Assembly: GCF_004135605.1 (NCBI RefSeq)
Contig: NZ_SDPT01000003.1
Location: 62,001 to 126,000 of the forward strand
DNA length: 64,000 nt
Origin: Sphingomonas desiccabilis
Lineage (GTDB): Bacteria > Pseudomonadota > Alphaproteobacteria > Sphingomonadales > Sphingomonadaceae
Direction: 5' to 3'
This document shows positions 1-8,461 of this stretch, piece after piece (the first letter of the stretch is position 1; the number at the start of each line of letters is the position of its first letter). Under the pieces are notes generated by a model, which saw only the letters and a program-made list of their open reading frames with translations, was not told the DNA's origin and made no database searches. The translations under genes and the position numbers were made by a program.

Positions 1-320
1 CGCAGCTCGAGCTCCTCCGGCGTCTCATAGGCCGGATACACCCGCCCCGCCGCGACCAGCTCGGCGAAGCGCGCCTCATAGCGATCGAACCGCGCCGACT
101 GGCGTTCTTCGCCGGCCACGTCGATGCCCAGCCAGGCGAGGTCGGCGCGGATCGCCTCCACGAACCGCTCCTCCGACCGTGCCGCATCGGTATCGTCGAT
201 GCGCAGCAGCAACCGGCCGCCGTTCGCCTTGGCAAAGAGCCAGTTGATCAGCGCCGCGCGCAGATTGCCGAGGTGGAGCCGCCCCGTGGGGCTCGGCGCG
301 AAGCGGGTGGTAACGGTCAT
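1..320 (-). CDS. gltX: Glutamate--tRNA ligase, N-terminal part (cut by window edge)
   Basis: Charges tRNA(Glu) with glutamate in the cytoplasm. Only the first 106 or so codons are present, because the gene runs off the left end. The translation shows the class I start of Glu[15 protein letters not shown] at residues 7-19, where HLGN is the HIGH-type ATP-binding signature, followed by the conserved RIDDTD stretch near residue 40 and YPAYET near residue 95. The start ATG at 318-320 fits the family start. The paralogue gluQ (queuosine tRNA modification) has a related N-terminus, but the DDTDAARS and YPAYET segments fit GltX better. Confidence 0.87.
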   Translation of the reverse strand, partial: MTVTTRFAPSPTGRLHLGNLRAALINWLFAKANGGRLLLRIDDTDAARSEERFVEAIRADLAWLGIDVAGEERQSARFDRYEARFAELVAAGRVYPAYETPEELEL

Positions 321-405
321 GCGCCGAGCCTGTAGAGCGATTCCGCCGCCGGTGGAATTGCTCGGAAAGCCTCCTTCCCTGCGCGGGAGGGGAGCGGGCG
401 CCGCC

Positions 406-1188
406 TCACCGCCTCGGGCTGGCGCCCACCTGTCCCAGCCCCGTCGCCGTCCAATAGATGCCGCCCAGCAGGTGCTGCAGATAGCGCTCGTCCCGGTACA
501 TCTCCGCCTGGTGGCCCAGCAGCGTCACGAACACGCGCCCCCGTTCGTGCCGGTGGTACCAGGCTTCCGGGTGGTGCGCGCCCATCCGCCGGCCGACCTG
601 GCCCGGCCAGATTCGCGTCGGATCATAGCTCGCCTCGTCCACCTCCAGCACGGGGTTCACCGCCACCCGGTGCGGGTTCTCGGTCACGTAGAACTCGTCG
701 CTCCAGATCCACCGCTCGGGCAGGCCGAAGCTCGCGGGAAAGCCCTTGTCGGCGACGGTGACCACGCCCGTCTGGACCTTGGGATGGTTGACAAAGGACC
801 GCCCGACCAGCCGCTCGTACCAGGGCCAAGCCCCCGCCGGCACGATCGCGGCGCGGTGCACCACCATCGCGTTGCCGCCGCCGCGCATATAGGCCTCGAA
901 CCGCGCCCGTTGGCCCGCGTTCAGCTGCTCGGCCGGCGTGTTCAGGAACAGCACCGCCGCATAGGGGCTGAGGTCGCCGTCGAACGCCGCCGGGTCGCTC
1001 GTCCAGGTCAGCCCGATGGAGTGCAGCCGCGCCAGCTTTTCCAGGCTCTCGCGCGCGACCGGGATATATTCATAGTGATAGGTGCTGGGCGTCGCGATCA
1101 CGAGCAGCTTGAACTGGTCCTCGGCCCACGCCGCGCCCGGCACCAGCCCCCAGACCAGCACCGCCAATCGCCGCAGGATCGCCTTCAT
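406..1188 (-). CDS. ThuA-like domain protein, secreted
   Basis: This 260-residue protein belongs to the ThuA-like (trehalose utilisation, class I amidotransferase-like fold) family. The family is linked to sugar metabolism but its biochemical role is poorly defined. Residues 1-22 are a clear signal peptide ending AWA, so the protein is exported. The body contains the typical [15 protein letters not shown] beginning, a central FLNTPAEQL segment and a C-terminal [13 protein letters not shown] stretch with the conserved GH. The start was placed at the ATG that opens the signal peptide; the frame is open far upstream but that part has no coding character. The gene follows the L,D-transpeptidase on the same strand with an 86-base gap. 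Confidence 0.75.
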   Translation of the reverse strand: MKAILRRLAVLVWGLVPGAAWAEDQFKLLVIATPSTYHYEYIPVARESLEKLARLHSIGLTWTSDPAAFDGDLSPYAAVLFLNTPAEQLNAGQRARFEAYMRGGGNAMVVHRAAIVPAGAWPWYERLVGRSFVNHPKVQTGVVTVADKGFPASFGLPERWIWSDEFYVTENPHRVAVNPVLEVDEASYDPTRIWPGQVGRRMGAHHPEAWYHRHERGRVFVTLLGHQAEMYRDERYLQHLLGGIYWTATGLGQVGASPRR

Positions 1189-1274
1189 CGCCCTCTCCCC
1201 AGTGCGCCCCTTTGTAGCGAACCCGCGCCCCGGCGCGAGGTCGACCTTTGTCGCGGGGGGCTCAGCAGGAAGCG

Positions 1275-1964
1275 CTAGCGAACCGCCGCGGTCCGCAGCT
1301 CGTGCACGCGCAGCCGCGGGAACACCTCTTCCAGCGGCTTGCTGTCGGGCAGCACATAGACATAGCCGCCCTTCTTCGCGAACTGCGGCCGCAGGAGCTT
1401 GCCATAGAACGCCCGGGGCACGTTGATGCAGCCGAAGGTGACGCGATTGTCTTCCGCCGTCGGCGACAGCATCCGCTCGCGGCGGCGCTCCTTCTTGGCG
1501 GCGTCCGCCGGGATCGTGTGGATCGCCACCGAAGTTGCGTAATCCACCCACAGGATACGCTCCTTACGGAACGGGATGCCGAACTTCGCCAGGAAGCGCC
1601 CGGCCGGCGTGGTCTTCTCGGCAGGGCCGATCTCCGCCAGCTTCTTGCTGCCGACGCCCGCGGTCGCATCGTCGCCCAGCGCGATGCCGATCAGCACGGG
1701 CTCCTGCGCCAGCTGCTCGCCCTTCGCGTCGAACAGCAGCATCGTCGCATTGGGCTTGTCGATGATCGCGAACGGCAGCCCGTGGTTGTCGCCCGACGCC
1801 GTCACCCAGTCGGCGACGCGGCTCGCATCGGCGGAACGCACCGTTCCGGCCTCTGCCTTGAAGCTGGCGGCTTCCGGCGCCGGCGCTTCCTGCGGACGTG
1901 CAACAACTGCGGCGGGAGCGGCCAGTGCGATGCCGGCCAGCACCCGGAGAAGAAAAGTCATCAA
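1275..1964 (-). CDS. L,D-transpeptidase family protein (YkuD domain)
   Basis: Predicted periplasmic enzyme of the YkuD fold, which makes 3-3 peptidoglycan cross-links or attaches proteins to peptidoglycan through a catalytic cysteine. It has 229 residues with a signal peptide (residues 1-22, cleavage after VVA). The catalytic neighbourhood is AIHTIP with His149 and VTFGCINVP with Cys179. The usual motif is SHGC[IV]R; here the His before Gly-Cys is Phe and the Arg after it is Asn, so this is a divergent subgroup whose activity should not be assumed. The gene sits directly downstream of a small lipoprotein gene, separated by a hairpin. Confidence 0.8.
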   Translation of the reverse strand: MMTFLLRVLAGIALAAPAAVVARPQEAPAPEAASFKAEAGTVRSADASRVADWVTASGDNHGLPFAIIDKPNATMLLFDAKGEQLAQEPVLIGIALGDDATAGVGSKKLAEIGPAEKTTPAGRFLAKFGIPFRKERILWVDYATSVAIHTIPADAAKKERRRERMLSPTAEDNRVTFGCINVPRAFYGKLLRPQFAKKGGYVYVLPDSKPLEEVFPRLRVHELRTAAVR

Positions 1965-1980
1965 ATGCAGATACTCGAAA

Positions 1981-2008
1981 TCCGGCCGTCCCGTAAGGGA
2001 CGACCGGA
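1981..2008 (-). terminator. Hairpin between the small lipoprotein gene and the L,D-transpeptidase gene
   Basis: A stem of 12 bases (1981-1992 with 1997-2008, one mismatch) closes a 4-base loop. Read on the minus strand it follows the lipoprotein stop and is followed by a short T run, so it looks like a weak intrinsic terminator or attenuator. It lies only 17 bases before the L,D-transpeptidase start, so read-through would control that gene. Confidence 0.5.
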
Positions 2009-2029
2009 TGGTGTTGACGGGCGGTGCGA

Positions 2030-2317
2030 TCAGTGGCGCGGACGCTTGGGCCGAGCCTCCTGCGCCTGGAGCCGCTGCTCCACGCCGTCCACGCGGCCGT
2101 TGATCTGGTCGATCCGCTGGCCATTCGCCTGCGCCTCGGCCAGCGCCGCCTTGGCGGTGCCGTCGGTCTCCTGCAGGCGTGCCTCCAGCGTGTCGACCCG
2201 CTGGCTCACCGGCGCGATCTGCTCGCGGACGTACGACTTGGTCGCACAGCCGCTCAGCCCCACACCGGCCACCAGGACGATCAGGGCAGGCGCGAATTTA
2301 GAGGCGTTGAATGACAT
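2030..2317 (-). CDS. Small coiled-coil lipoprotein
   Basis: A 95-residue protein with a type II signal peptide and lipobox LSGC at residues 21-24, so Cys24 should be lipidated. The mature part begins ATKSYVREQI and continues as a charged, Gln/Glu/Ala-rich helix (about residues 30-85) with heptad spacing, predicted to form a coiled coil. It ends in a basic RPKRPRH tail. Architecture and size recall Lpp-type murein lipoproteins, but there is no C-terminal Lys, so peptidoglycan attachment is not shown. The upstream region holds tandem repeats and an inverted repeat. The next gene downstream encodes an L,D-transpeptidase, the enzyme class that links Lpp to the wall; a functional link is inference only. 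Confidence 0.8.
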   Translation of the reverse strand: MSFNASKFAPALIVLVAGVGLSGCATKSYVREQIAPVSQRVDTLEARLQETDGTAKAALAEAQANGQRIDQINGRVDGVEQRLQAQEARPKRPRH

Positions 2318-2420
2318 GGTAGTACTTTCACTCGTTGATCTGCCGGAACAACCAAGCTGACGGATGAAAGTTCAACAATCCCGCTTGGGTCCGAATGTGC
2401 ATTGCGTCAGATCAACCGAC

Positions 2421-2442
2421 AGTGTTGCACGACTTCAACACT
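2421..2442. promoter_or_regulatory. Inverted repeat upstream of the small lipoprotein gene
   Basis: AGTGTTG at 2421-2427 is repeated in inverse as CAACACT at 2436-2442, with 8 bases between. It lies about 105 bases upstream of the lipoprotein start on the minus strand, in an AT-richer intergenic stretch. It could be a regulator-binding site; no regulator is identified. Confidence 0.35.
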
Positions 2443-2456
2443 TTCCTGAACAACTA

Positions 2457-2510
2457 TTCATCTACCTGAACTGATGTTCATCTAGCTGAACGGATGTTCA
2501 TCTACGAACA
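2457..2510. repeat. Tandem 20-base repeat, about 2.4 units
   Basis: Units at 2457-2476 and 2477-2496 share TTCATCTA, then C or G, then CTGAAC, T or G, and GATG, differing at two positions. A third partial unit (TTCATCTAC) begins at 2497. The sequence is lower in G+C than its surroundings and lies 140-195 bases upstream of the small lipoprotein gene, within its likely control region. Confidence 0.75.
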
Positions 2511-2528
2511 TCGCAAGCAACGGCCCGG

Positions 2529-3167
2529 CTAGTTTTTGCCCTTGCGCCCGCCCCCCGACGAGAAGGGGTCGATCGGGATCCCGTTCGAGGGTTCCTTTTC
2601 GCGCGCAGCGCCTGCCGGCTTGTCGCGCTGCCCCGCGACGCAGCGCCGCAGCTCGGCGACCGCCGCCCCGCTTCCATCCAGGCTCAGCCGCTCGACGGGC
2701 ACATCCCCGCGAAAGATCTGCAGCGTGGGGGAAGCGGCGAAGTGCGCCGGGAACTTCGCGCCGAAGTCGGTGACGAACCCCTGTTTCCCGCCGGAGGCCA
2801 TGCCCACCGCGAAATGCTTGGGGAAGCTCGCCTTGGCGAGGCGGAAGGTGAGTTCCAGCCGGTCCTTCGGCTTGATCGACCAGTTGGCGTTGAGCACCGT
2901 CAGGTGGTTGGTGCCGTCGACCTCCAGCCCCAGCAGCAGCGTCGTCCGTCCGGCGCGATCATATTCGCGCGTCAGGAAGCAGCCCTTGCCGTCCCGGCTC
3001 GCCGCCACCGTCCAGGCCCCCACCTCGCGCGTCGCATAGTCGCCCGCGACCGCCGGCACCCCCGCGAGCAGCCCCACGGCAGCCCCAAGCGCCGCAAGCC
3101 CCGGCCGCAGGCCCGCCCGGCCCCGGCCGGCAACATCGATCGGTCGTCGTGGCGATCCCATGCGCAT
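2529..3167 (-). CDS. Secreted protein of unknown function (possibly invasion-associated-locus-B-like)
   Basis: A 212-residue protein with an N-terminal signal peptide: basic start MRMGSPRRP, hydrophobic core around residues 22-40 ending VPAVAG. The mature part has a beta-rich pattern (TREVGAWTVAASRDGKGCFLTREY, then LLGLEVDGTNHLTVLNANW), two cysteines, and a low-complexity tail with FSSGGGRKGKN. Single-domain secreted proteins with a W-x-V start and a C-F-L segment resemble the IalB-like group, but I cannot confirm membership. The ATG at 3167 is preferred because GGAG lies 8 bases upstream; a second ATG follows two codons later. Flanked by the lipoprotein gene and the low-GC island. Confidence 0.6.
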   Translation of the reverse strand: MRMGSPRRPIDVAGRGRAGLRPGLAALGAAVGLLAGVPAVAGDYATREVGAWTVAASRDGKGCFLTREYDRAGRTTLLLGLEVDGTNHLTVLNANWSIKPKDRLELTFRLAKASFPKHFAVGMASGGKQGFVTDFGAKFPAHFAASPTLQIFRGDVPVERLSLDGSGAAVAELRRCVAGQRDKPAGAAREKEPSNGIPIDPFSSGGGRKGKN

Positions 3168-3535
3168 CCTTCTCCAACCCGTTCCGCCGGCAGCAGCCCA
3201 TCGCACCGGCACCCGGTGCCGTTCCCTACCGGCATTGAAGCAATGCTGAACGCGCGAAGGCGGTAGTGGGTGTCAGGTGGGCTTCACCGACCGGATGATT
3301 GAGCCGTTGGTCGAGCGTCGGCTTCCGGTCCCGCAAAGCGAACTTTAGTACCCTTTCTCGCGACATTTCCCCCGCAGCATCGTACGATCATGCGGCGGGC
3401 AGCGAATTCTACACTCGGCTGGCTCAACGAGGCCGCGAGGAAACTCGGTTGGATTGATGCGGTCGAAGCGTCACGACAAAGCAACCTGTTCTGACACGGA
3501 TGCGACGGGGCGTTCGCTGCGCCGCTCGTGACCTA
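3168..3535. other. Intergenic stretch with no supported gene
   Basis: About 370 bases between the secreted-protein gene and the predicted nuclease gene. G+C drops here relative to the left flank. A 34-codon open frame on the plus strand (3390-3494) and a 66-codon frame on the minus strand are present, but neither has a recognisable product. It may be the downstream flank of a transferred segment; I see no repeats marking its ends. Confidence 0.5.
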
Positions 3536-5839
3536 TTAGCTTTTAAGCTCCGGTACGACTCTCTCGCGTTGCTGTACGAGCAACACCGCTTCGTAAGGTG
3601 AAGACCAGTCATCTGTATTTTTTGCGAACAGGAGACAGCTCGCCACATCGCCACGCTCCAGCGCCTCCGCCGCGAAATGCTCCATATGTGCGCGCCGCAG
3701 GTTCGCATTCACCCCCTGATGGACATAGAATCCCACCGTTGCCTTTCGATTAAGCGGCGGCACGACCTCCATGAAGCAACCATGACCCGGTTTCGCATTC
3801 TTGCGCGTGACTGATCGCTTGAGCCTGTTCAATCCGCGCTCAACCTTTCGCTGCTCCTCGGGGCTCGCGGAGTTGAGGATGAAAATGCCCATAGTGGTCC
3901 ATCCTTCGGGCTTGGTCCGCGCCAGTTTGTCGATGATTTCTTTGTAACTTCGGTGAATCGTTGGCGCGGGCTTCTTCAGCTCTATTCCGACGTCGCGCGC
4001 GTTATAATACCGGTCGATCACGCTAGACATTCCCGACACCATCAGACGATGGAAGTCCTTTCGCTCCGCCCCGAGGTTGAAGCCTGTGGACAGATAGACA
4101 CCGAGGAAGTCCAACTCGTCTCCGAATACTTCGAAGTGTTTCTGGAAGTGGTAGCGCTCCGAAAAATAATGGAGGAACGGAATTTCCTGATCGACGATAT
4201 CGGCGATGCAGCACAGGTCGGCGATATGTACCGCCGGAGCCAGATTGTGCCCGTCGGGGATGACCCCGGCTTTCGCCAGCTCTTCCTCCGATGAACTGAG
4301 AACCGACAGGTCGTCGAGCGTCAGCGATATCCGAATGATCTGATCGACCAACTCCGCATTCAGACCGAGAGAATTGGTGATTTTCAGGCTTTCCACATCG
4401 CCCGCGCGCGCCGCGACGATGTGTCCGGCCAGACGCTCGGACTGCAAGGAGGGCGCGACCACTACGTCGTTCAGATGGCGCTTGAGACGTTCGGGCGCGC
4501 CCCGCAGCCCCTGAGGCGTCAATCTATGAGATTTCGCTTCGACAAGAAAAACCGTTTTATCGACGACAGCAATGATATCGGTTTCGAACTGTTGAGCGCC
4601 AACCATCCATTTCGCGTTCTTGGTGATTAGCGCCGTGGGCAGGGCTGCCTGGATCACCGACTCCGCTTTGTCTTCAAGGTAGATCGCGCGACGATCCGAC
4701 AATTCGCTTTCGATCTTCGCTGAAGTCGCGACATTCCACATAATCTCGTTGATATGGCTGAAGATAGCCTGCGGCATCACGAACATGTACCCGCCACCCA
4801 GATTGATTCCGGGGCGGGCCCAAACCGGATTAGAGAGGAACATGTGTTCGACTTTATGGTTTGCAAGTTCCCCCGGCGCGATCGAGAGCATGCCCAAAAT
4901 GCGATCTATCCGTTCTTCCTCTTTACCCGTAGTCGCAGCGATCTCAGCGGTGGTTACGGACATATCATTCAAATGTCGCAGATCCGCATGCGACATCAGG
5001 AGGCCTATAATGCCCTCGCGCGGGGTCCCCTTCGGTATCATGTCGAGCAATTCCGCTGGAGTGCCGACGAGATCAGGGAACTCACGGAAATAACCTTCAA
5101 CCATGGTTGCGCTATCGCGAGCACTCAGCACCCGCTTCAAAGCGTCCATGTAGTTGTTACCGCGTTGCTCGATCATCGTCAGGACGGTCTCCGACACGTC
5201 GAGAATATCGCTGAAGGTATATCCCGCCACCGCTTCCAATTTCGCGTCCAGTGACGCATACAACTCGCGGCAAATCAGTTTAACGTCGCTAAAATATCCC
5301 CAGTTTCTCACCGCCTGTGTGTGCAGCCTGATTTTCTCCTGAAGCGCCATAAGGGCCTTCTGGCTGTCATCCACTTCGTCAGCCTCAGCGATCAGGCGGC
5401 GTTTGAAAATCGTATTGGCTATTTGCGGCACGATATCGAACATGGTCTGCATGACTTCGGCCGTGGAAGGAGCTTTGCCCCAATCAGCCGCCGGCAGAGT
5501 GAGAGCGATGCCTTGAAGCAACTCAATGTGATGCTGTTCGATACCTTTGGTCAGCGCACGGGCCTCACCCTTGGCGTTTATCGCCGCGCGGGTGCCGTAA
5601 AAGGCGAAAGTCGATACCACGCTTTCTGGCATGCACTCTTTGAGCAGACCGAACAGTTGATCGAGAAGGCTTGGATATTTCTCAACATCCTCACGAGCGG
5701 ATTCAAGGAAGGCCCGCTTAAATTCCTCATGACGGTTCTCGATGCCGAAATCCAATTTCCCGAAGACCATCTTATTCGGATTGCCGGGTGGCCCCGCGGC
5801 GACCCGCTTTTTAAGCTTTCTTCCCCGCGATTTCGGCAC
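3536..5839 (-). CDS. Orphan large protein with predicted PD-(D/E)XK (NERD-like) nuclease core, low G+C
   Basis: A 767-residue protein I cannot assign to a named family. Residues about 389-436 carry a PD-(D/E)XK-type signature: a Glu-bearing helix (LEDKAESVIQAAL), then FETDII with Asp421, then VFLVEAK with Glu434 and Lys436. That order matches NERD and restriction-endonuclease-like folds. About 380 mostly helical residues precede it and about 330 follow. No ATPase or methylase motif is seen. I chose the GTG at 5839 because GGGGGA lies 6 bases upstream and the product then opens with a basic PKSRGRKLKK tract; the frame stays open for 24 more codons to an ATG at 5911. G+C is roughly 50-57 percent by eye against about two thirds or more in the neighbours, suggesting horizontal transfer. 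A role in DNA defence is inference. Confidence 0.75.
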   Translation of the reverse strand: MPKSRGRKLKKRVAAGPPGNPNKMVFGKLDFGIENRHEEFKRAFLESAREDVEKYPSLLDQLFGLLKECMPESVVSTFAFYGTRAAINAKGEARALTKGIEQHHIELLQGIALTLPAADWGKAPSTAEVMQTMFDIVPQIANTIFKRRLIAEADEVDDSQKALMALQEKIRLHTQAVRNWGYFSDVKLICRELYASLDAKLEAVAGYTFSDILDVSETVLTMIEQRGNNYMDALKRVLSARDSATMVEGYFREFPDLVGTPAELLDMIPKGTPREGIIGLLMSHADLRHLNDMSVTTAEIAATTGKEEERIDRILGMLSIAPGELANHKVEHMFLSNPVWARPGINLGGGYMFVMPQAIFSHINEIMWNVATSAKIESELSDRRAIYLEDKAESVIQAALPTALITKNAKWMVGAQQFETDIIAVVDKTVFLVEAKSHRLTPQGLRGAPERLKRHLNDVVVAPSLQSERLAGHIVAARAGDVESLKITNSLGLNAELVDQIIRISLTLDDLSVLSSSEEELAKAGVIPDGHNLAPAVHIADLCCIADIVDQEIPFLHYFSERYHFQKHFEVFGDELDFLGVYLSTGFNLGAERKDFHRLMVSGMSSVIDRYYNARDVGIELKKPAPTIHRSYKEIIDKLARTKPEGWTTMGIFILNSASPEEQRKVERGLNRLKRSVTRKNAKPGHGCFMEVVPPLNRKATVGFYVHQGVNANLRRAHMEHFAAEALERGDVASCLLFAKNTDDWSSPYEAVLLVQQRERVVPELKS

Positions 5840-5863
5840 CGCTAATCCCCCAACTCGATGGTC

Positions 5864-5892
5864 GTTTAAAGATCGAGGCAGCCTGAGTCGAA
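5864..5892 (-). promoter_or_regulatory. Possible promoter of the predicted nuclease gene
   Basis: On the minus strand TTCGAC (5887-5892) and TTAAAC (5864-5869) are separated by 17 bases and sit just upstream of the GTG start and its ribosome binding site. The match to a sigma-70-type promoter is partial, so this is a tentative call. Confidence 0.35.
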
Positions 5893-5935
5893 CGACAGAG
5901 TTAGGGCGCACAACTGTCGATTAAGACCTAACCCC

Positions 5936-8293
5936 TCACCCCACACTCCCCACCGCCGCGCGGTCATCCCGCAACCGCAGGTACAGCGGCGTCCCCTTGG
6001 GCACCGCCAGGCTCGTGCCCGTAAACCCTTCCGGCACGCGCACCGGCTGGGCGAAGCCGCGGTCGCTCGCCACGGCGTCCAGCAGGAACAGGTCGCTGCC
6101 GGTCAGCGTGCAGCGCTCCTGCCCGTCGGCACACGCCACGCCCGCGATCCGGGGCAACCGCACCAGCGTGCCGAGCGGCGCCCAGGGGCCGGCCGCCTCG
6201 CCCTGCACCACGCGATAGCGCAGCGGGCCATAGGCGGAGCCGCCCAGCGCCTCGGCCGGGGCGATGCTCGCGATCGCGATCGTCGCGTCCTGGAGCTTCA
6301 CGGGCAGCAGCGTGGTCGCGCGGCCGTCCTCGGTCGCGACCTCCACCCGCTCGCTCCCGGAAAAGCGGGTCGAGCCCTGCCCCTTCAGCGCAAAGGTCAG
6401 CCGCGCGTCATTGGGGATCACCGTGTCGCCCTCGATGCGGATCGCCATGCCCTCGGCCCCGGCGCCGCGCGCGACGGTGCGGCTCACCACCGCCGCCATC
6501 GGCCGCTGCGCCTCGGCCGTGCCGTCGATCGACAGGCTGCGCCCGTCCGCCAGCACCGCCTTTGCCTGGAACGGCTGGCCCGCGGCCGGCGCCGCCACCG
6601 GGGCCGCCGCGCGCAGCACCAGCCGGTCGGCCTTGCCCTCACGCCCCAGGTCGGCGGGCTCGAACACCGCGTCGCCGATGGTCAGGCGCGTGACCTTCTC
6701 CAGCCGCGCGCCATAGAGCGTCGCCTCGGCATCGCCGGCGTGGAAGCGCAGGCGGTCGATCCGGCTCGCCTCGGCCAGCGCGACGATCGCGATGCTCTCC
6801 GGCTGGGCGACGCCCTGCTGCTCGACCAGCAGCGTCATCTTGCCGGGCTTCGCCTTGCCGAGCGGCAGGGTGGCGGCGATGCTGCCGTCACCCGCGGCCT
6901 TCCACGCCACCTCCTGCACCGCGCCCGACGCGTCGCGCAGCGACAGGCGGGAGACGCAGGCGGCGGCACCGCCCTCCAGCGTCAGCGCATTGTCGCGGCC
7001 GACGACCACGCCCGCGCCGTCGCCCGCGATCCGCCAGCCGCCCTTCGGCGGCTGCAGGCGGAAGCTCGGCCCCTCGAGCGGGGCAAAGCCCCAGTTGCCG
7101 TGCAGCTGCGCCTCCACCGGCTCCTTCTGCCCCGCCAGCAGATTGGCCGCGACCACATAGCCGCCGCGCAGCGCGTCCGCGCGCGCCGGCAGGTCGACGG
7201 TGGCGCCGTTGGGGCCCTTGACCCTGAGCGCCATGGCGTGGGCATAGTCGGTCGCATAGACCAGCGGCGCACCCGTCACCGGCAGCACCAGCTCGCCCGG
7301 CGGCGCACACAGCACCTGGTCGGCGCCGGCACGCAGCAGCGGCGGATCGACCGGGCGCACCGGCGGCAGGCCGACGACCATCACCGACTTGGGGCTGGAA
7401 AAGGAGGGCGCGGTGTTGAGCAGCAGGCTCGCGCGCTCGCCGTCGAGCTGCGCCAGCGCCGGGATATAGGTGAAGCGCGTCGTCTGGAACGCGCCGAACA
7501 GCCGCGCCACGTCGCGCACCACGCCGATGTAGGGGCTGTAATAGCCGTATCCGCCCTCGGGCGTGGCGGCGATCTGGAGGGCGAGGTCGGTGGGCGCCCC
7601 CACCAGCGTCTCGGCCAGCGAGGTGCGGGTGCCGTCGGTCAGCAGCAGCGTGTTCTCGCTCTGCCCCATGCAGGCGGCGCGCTGCTCGATCGGCTGCTGC
7701 AGGCACTCGTCGCGCACCTTGATCGAAAGCGCGCGGGTCAGCTGCTCGGTGCGGGCCGGGATCTCGGCCGGGCGGGTGCGCTCGGCATCCTGGATGCCGT
7801 CCAGGAACAGGTCCAGCCGCGCCCGGTCGCGCGAGGCCTGGGAAAGCTCGATGGAGGCGCGCACGAAGGCGCCGGGCTGGCGCTGCACCGTGTCCACCAC
7901 CGCGTCGAAGCCGCCGCCCGTCTCCGGCACCACGAACAGCACCAGCTGCTCGGCGCCCTTGGGCACCTCCAGGTCGAGGCTGCCCTTCTTGCGCTCCCAG
8001 CTTTCCGCCTTGAAGAACCAGCGCTTGGGCGGCGGGTTGGTGGCGCCGCGCAGGAAGGCCGCGACCAGCAGGTAGCGCACGCCCTGACTCTCGGGCAGCT
8101 CGGCGGCGATGCGGATGCGGTCGCCCGCGGCGATGCTCGGCACCTTGGCGATCGGCAGGGTCGCGCCGCCGCGGGTGATGGACATGCGCAGGCCCGGGCC
8201 GGGCAGGTCGAACTGCTGGCTCTCCGCCTGCGCCGCGGCCGGCAGCATCATCGCCGCCGCCGCCAGAAACGCTCCGAACCGCTGGAATCTCAT
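5936..8293 (-). CDS. Large secreted protein of unknown function
   Basis: A 785-residue exported protein. The N-terminus MRFQRFGAFLAAAAMMLPAAAQA is a textbook signal peptide with cleavage after AQA. The mature part is rich in beta-type repeats of Gly, Leu, Val and Ala with few cysteines and reads as several consecutive beta-sandwich-like segments; no catalytic motif is evident and there is no C-terminal membrane anchor. I do not recognise the family; it has the look of conserved sphingomonad hypothetical proteins. The ATG at 8293 opens the signal peptide directly; the frame continues to a GTG at 8305. It is transcribed away from prs, with about 170 bases between the two starts. Confidence 0.65.
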   Translation of the reverse strand: MRFQRFGAFLAAAAMMLPAAAQAESQQFDLPGPGLRMSITRGGATLPIAKVPSIAAGDRIRIAAELPESQGVRYLLVAAFLRGATNPPPKRWFFKAESWERKKGSLDLEVPKGAEQLVLFVVPETGGGFDAVVDTVQRQPGAFVRASIELSQASRDRARLDLFLDGIQDAERTRPAEIPARTEQLTRALSIKVRDECLQQPIEQRAACMGQSENTLLLTDGTRTSLAETLVGAPTDLALQIAATPEGGYGYYSPYIGVVRDVARLFGAFQTTRFTYIPALAQLDGERASLLLNTAPSFSSPKSVMVVGLPPVRPVDPPLLRAGADQVLCAPPGELVLPVTGAPLVYATDYAHAMALRVKGPNGATVDLPARADALRGGYVVAANLLAGQKEPVEAQLHGNWGFAPLEGPSFRLQPPKGGWRIAGDGAGVVVGRDNALTLEGGAAACVSRLSLRDASGAVQEVAWKAAGDGSIAATLPLGKAKPGKMTLLVEQQGVAQPESIAIVALAEASRIDRLRFHAGDAEATLYGARLEKVTRLTIGDAVFEPADLGREGKADRLVLRAAAPVAAPAAGQPFQAKAVLADGRSLSIDGTAEAQRPMAAVVSRTVARGAGAEGMAIRIEGDTVIPNDARLTFALKGQGSTRFSGSERVEVATEDGRATTLLPVKLQDATIAIASIAPAEALGGSAYGPLRYRVVQGEAAGPWAPLGTLVRLPRIAGVACADGQERCTLTGSDLFLLDAVASDRGFAQPVRVPEGFTGTSLAVPKGTPLYLRLRDDRAAVGSVG

Positions 8294-8461
8294 GCGCAAC
8301 GCCACTCCCGATGATCCTCGGCACCGCCGCCGTGCCGCTGCCCGGTGTCGATTTTAGGGCACGCCCGGTACCAGATTGGTCCCCTCGCCGCCGCATCCCT
8401 CTTTCACTAAACCGTCACCGTGCCTAAGGACGGCCGCATCGGTGGGCAACGAAAGTCGGAC

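Noticed and set aside
3390-3494. A 34-codon frame on the plus strand beside the orphan nuclease gene.
   Set aside because: Too short, no ribosome binding site or recognisable product; could be a gene remnant but nothing supports it.
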